A DNA stretch of 46,933 bases from Klebsormidium nitens (taxonomy: Eukaryota > Streptophyta > Klebsormidiophyceae > Klebsormidiales > Klebsormidiaceae). The notes beneath the pieces are model-generated. The model saw nothing but the letters and a program-made list of their open reading frames with translations. It had not been told where the DNA came from and ran no database searches. The stretch covers positions 3,301-50,233 of the forward strand of contig DF237587.1 of the NCBI GenBank assembly GCA_000708835.1. Direction: 5' to 3'. A program made the position numbers and the translations under genes. This document shows, in pieces, positions 45,502-46,933 of this stretch (its first letter is position 1; every line of letters begins with the position of its first letter).

Positions 45502-46933
45502 CGGGAGGGGAGATCATGCTCGTTTTGTTGCTCCGCAGTAGCAGGCGGTGTTTGCAGATGACTCAGCGCACAGGGTTTGGTGGATGTCGATCTGGAAGAC
45601 GGAAAAGATAGATGGATAGAGAAAGAAAACTTGTAAGTTCGAGGCCAGGGGCGCTAACAATAGTGCAGAGCAAGTTCATAGGAACTTGTTTATGGGACGA
45701 CAGCGTATGTGGTGCACAATGCGCAAGCAATTGTCGGAAGTCACACAGTCCGTCTGCTGTATACTATATATAAGGAAACTCGTATGAGGTAGAAAGCTTG
45801 ACGAAATAAACTTTCATGTCAATTGGTAGCGGTTGGTTGAACTTACATCCACTTATAAAGAGTGCTTCACAGCTAGAGCACGAGAGCATCCATATATATT
45901 TGACGGTATATTAGAGCAAGTTGCTGATGTAAATTCATACATCTAGTATATTCAGAGGAGAAAGAAACCTTATTCAATTGAAAGAGAATGATACAGTCCA
46001 CTAGGCCCCGAACGGACTATAATAGTGTAATCTCGACTCAATCCAATTATATATTGCTGCGTCGCTTCATAACCCATCGCAGTGCAAAGAGGCATAACCT
46101 ATCGGGGTGCAAAGAGGAGATTGAATTTTAAAAGCTCGCACACTGGAAGCTTAAGTCGCTCATGACACGTCGTCTGGTTGTAGTCCTACCTTCATTTGAA
46201 ACGTCTCGTTTCATTCATAACTGATAACAGCGGCGGACCGAACGGCCTCGGGGTGGCAACTCCAATTTTAAAACAGATGGTGTTTTAAATTCGCTTTTCT
46301 TAAAAACCGACTGAAAACAAATGCGATCGGCGTTTTGTTTCATACCGTTGGATAGCCCGTTGTCTGTAGTTTCCAAAACACTACTCGTTTTAAATTTGGC
46401 CCCCCCCACGAAAAGTAAAATGCTTTTAAGTCATTTCAAAACGCCGATGTTTTACTACATGTATCTGCGGGTTAGGCGGACCCAAAAATAGCCCGTTTTA
46501 TAAAACAAATAAAACAGTAAAACGTTTTAAAACGCTTGAAATCCATGTTAAAACAAGTCAGATCGATGTTTCCAGGCCCTTATACCCTATTTTGGCCTTG
46601 TAATATACTCAGGCCTACTTTCATGATACATACGAAGTTGCAAATAGTCGATAGCCGCTATAAAAACAAGGAAAATCATACAAAATCAACCTTTTCCACG
46701 GTTTTAAAACAGTTTTAAAACGTTTTAAAACGGCGTTTTAAGCTTCCAAAACAGCCAAACCTTGTACTACACTAGGAAGACCACCGGAACGCTGGGACCA
46801 CTAGCAGTCTTCAATAAACACCACTCCTAGTTCCCACTCCCGTATGGCTCAGAGTTATACTAACCCACAGCTACCTGTCAGCGTAAACCAGCGTGGAGCT
46901 ACAGACAACTTAACTGTCGATTAGCAGGTGCCC
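45502..46933. other. Gene-free right flank
   Basis: No coding exon was recognised. The sequence is AT-rich, and from about 46.26 kb it is dominated by TTTTAAAA-type palindromes, listed separately. No transposase or reverse transcriptase remnant was seen. Confidence 0.5.
46265..46760. repeat. Cluster of GTTTTAAAAC palindromes
   Basis: The 10-base palindrome GTTTTAAAAC occurs at 46524-46533, 46701-46710, 46712-46721 and 46722-46731. Many partial copies (cgttttaa, gttttaaat, taaaacg, ggcgtttt) lie between about 46265 and 46760. The three right-hand copies are almost contiguous. No flanking terminal inverted repeat or target-site duplication was found, so the element class is unknown. Confidence 0.75.

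Noticed and set aside
1-46933. tRNA, rRNA, CRISPR or transposon genes
   Set aside because: No tRNA B-box with a foldable partner, rRNA stretch, spaced repeat array, transposase or reverse transcriptase motif was recognised by eye; a tRNAscan or repeat search could still find small ones.

Overview
The window is nuclear DNA of a green-lineage eukaryote, most likely a streptophyte alga of the Klebsormidium type. Three things point there. A nuclear gene for the photosystem II subunit PsbW and a plastid-type D-enzyme (DPE1) show a photosynthetic green organism. The genes are dense in GT-AG introns of about 150 to 950 bases with small coding exons. The encoded Rab, VPS55, histone deacetylase and ribosomal proteins look like plant versions. 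The genus is inference; the plant-type gene content is read directly. One run of 374 N (13056-13429) is an assembly gap.

Layout, left to right: 1-1904, no gene seen; 1905-5374 (-), mitochondrial ribosomal protein uS9m, 5 exons; 5810-12618 (+), plastid 4-alpha-glucanotransferase DPE1, 13 exons; gap and gene-poor stretch to 15158; 15159-16265 (-), PsbW, 2 exons; 17416-19848 (-), cytosolic ribosomal protein eS24, 5 exons; 20805-22213 (+), VPS55/LEPROT, 4 exons; 22959-28522 (-), class I histone deacetylase with a long proline-rich tail, 9 exons; 29507-33266 (+), HROB-like recombination factor with an OB fold, 6 exons; 34737-38533 (+), RabC/Rab18 GTPase, 6 exons; 39832-40957 (-), an unrecognised protein; 42484-45501 (+), an unrecognised multi-exon gene whose assembly I cannot fully close; 45502-46933, no gene, AT-rich palindromic repeats.

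The eight recognised genes were rebuilt by hand. Every listed exon joins in phase, and the joined length is a multiple of three with a terminal stop. They are housekeeping genes of unrelated pathways (mitochondrial and cytosolic translation, starch breakdown, photosystem II, endosomal sorting, chromatin, DNA repair, vesicle traffic), so there is no functional cluster. Three neighbour pairs are head to head and may share promoters: uS9m/DPE1, eS24/VPS55 and HDAC/HROB.

The most unusual signal is local tandem duplication of an exon start together with its 3' splice site, leaving decayed copies in the upstream intron. It occurs three times over at DPE1 exon 6 and twice over at an exon of the unrecognised gene near 44.4 kb. 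Other notable points are a GC-AG intron in VPS55, a G-quadruplex motif just inside an HDAC intron, a proline-rich HDAC tail of about 305 residues, and a cluster of GTTTTAAAAC palindromes at the right end.
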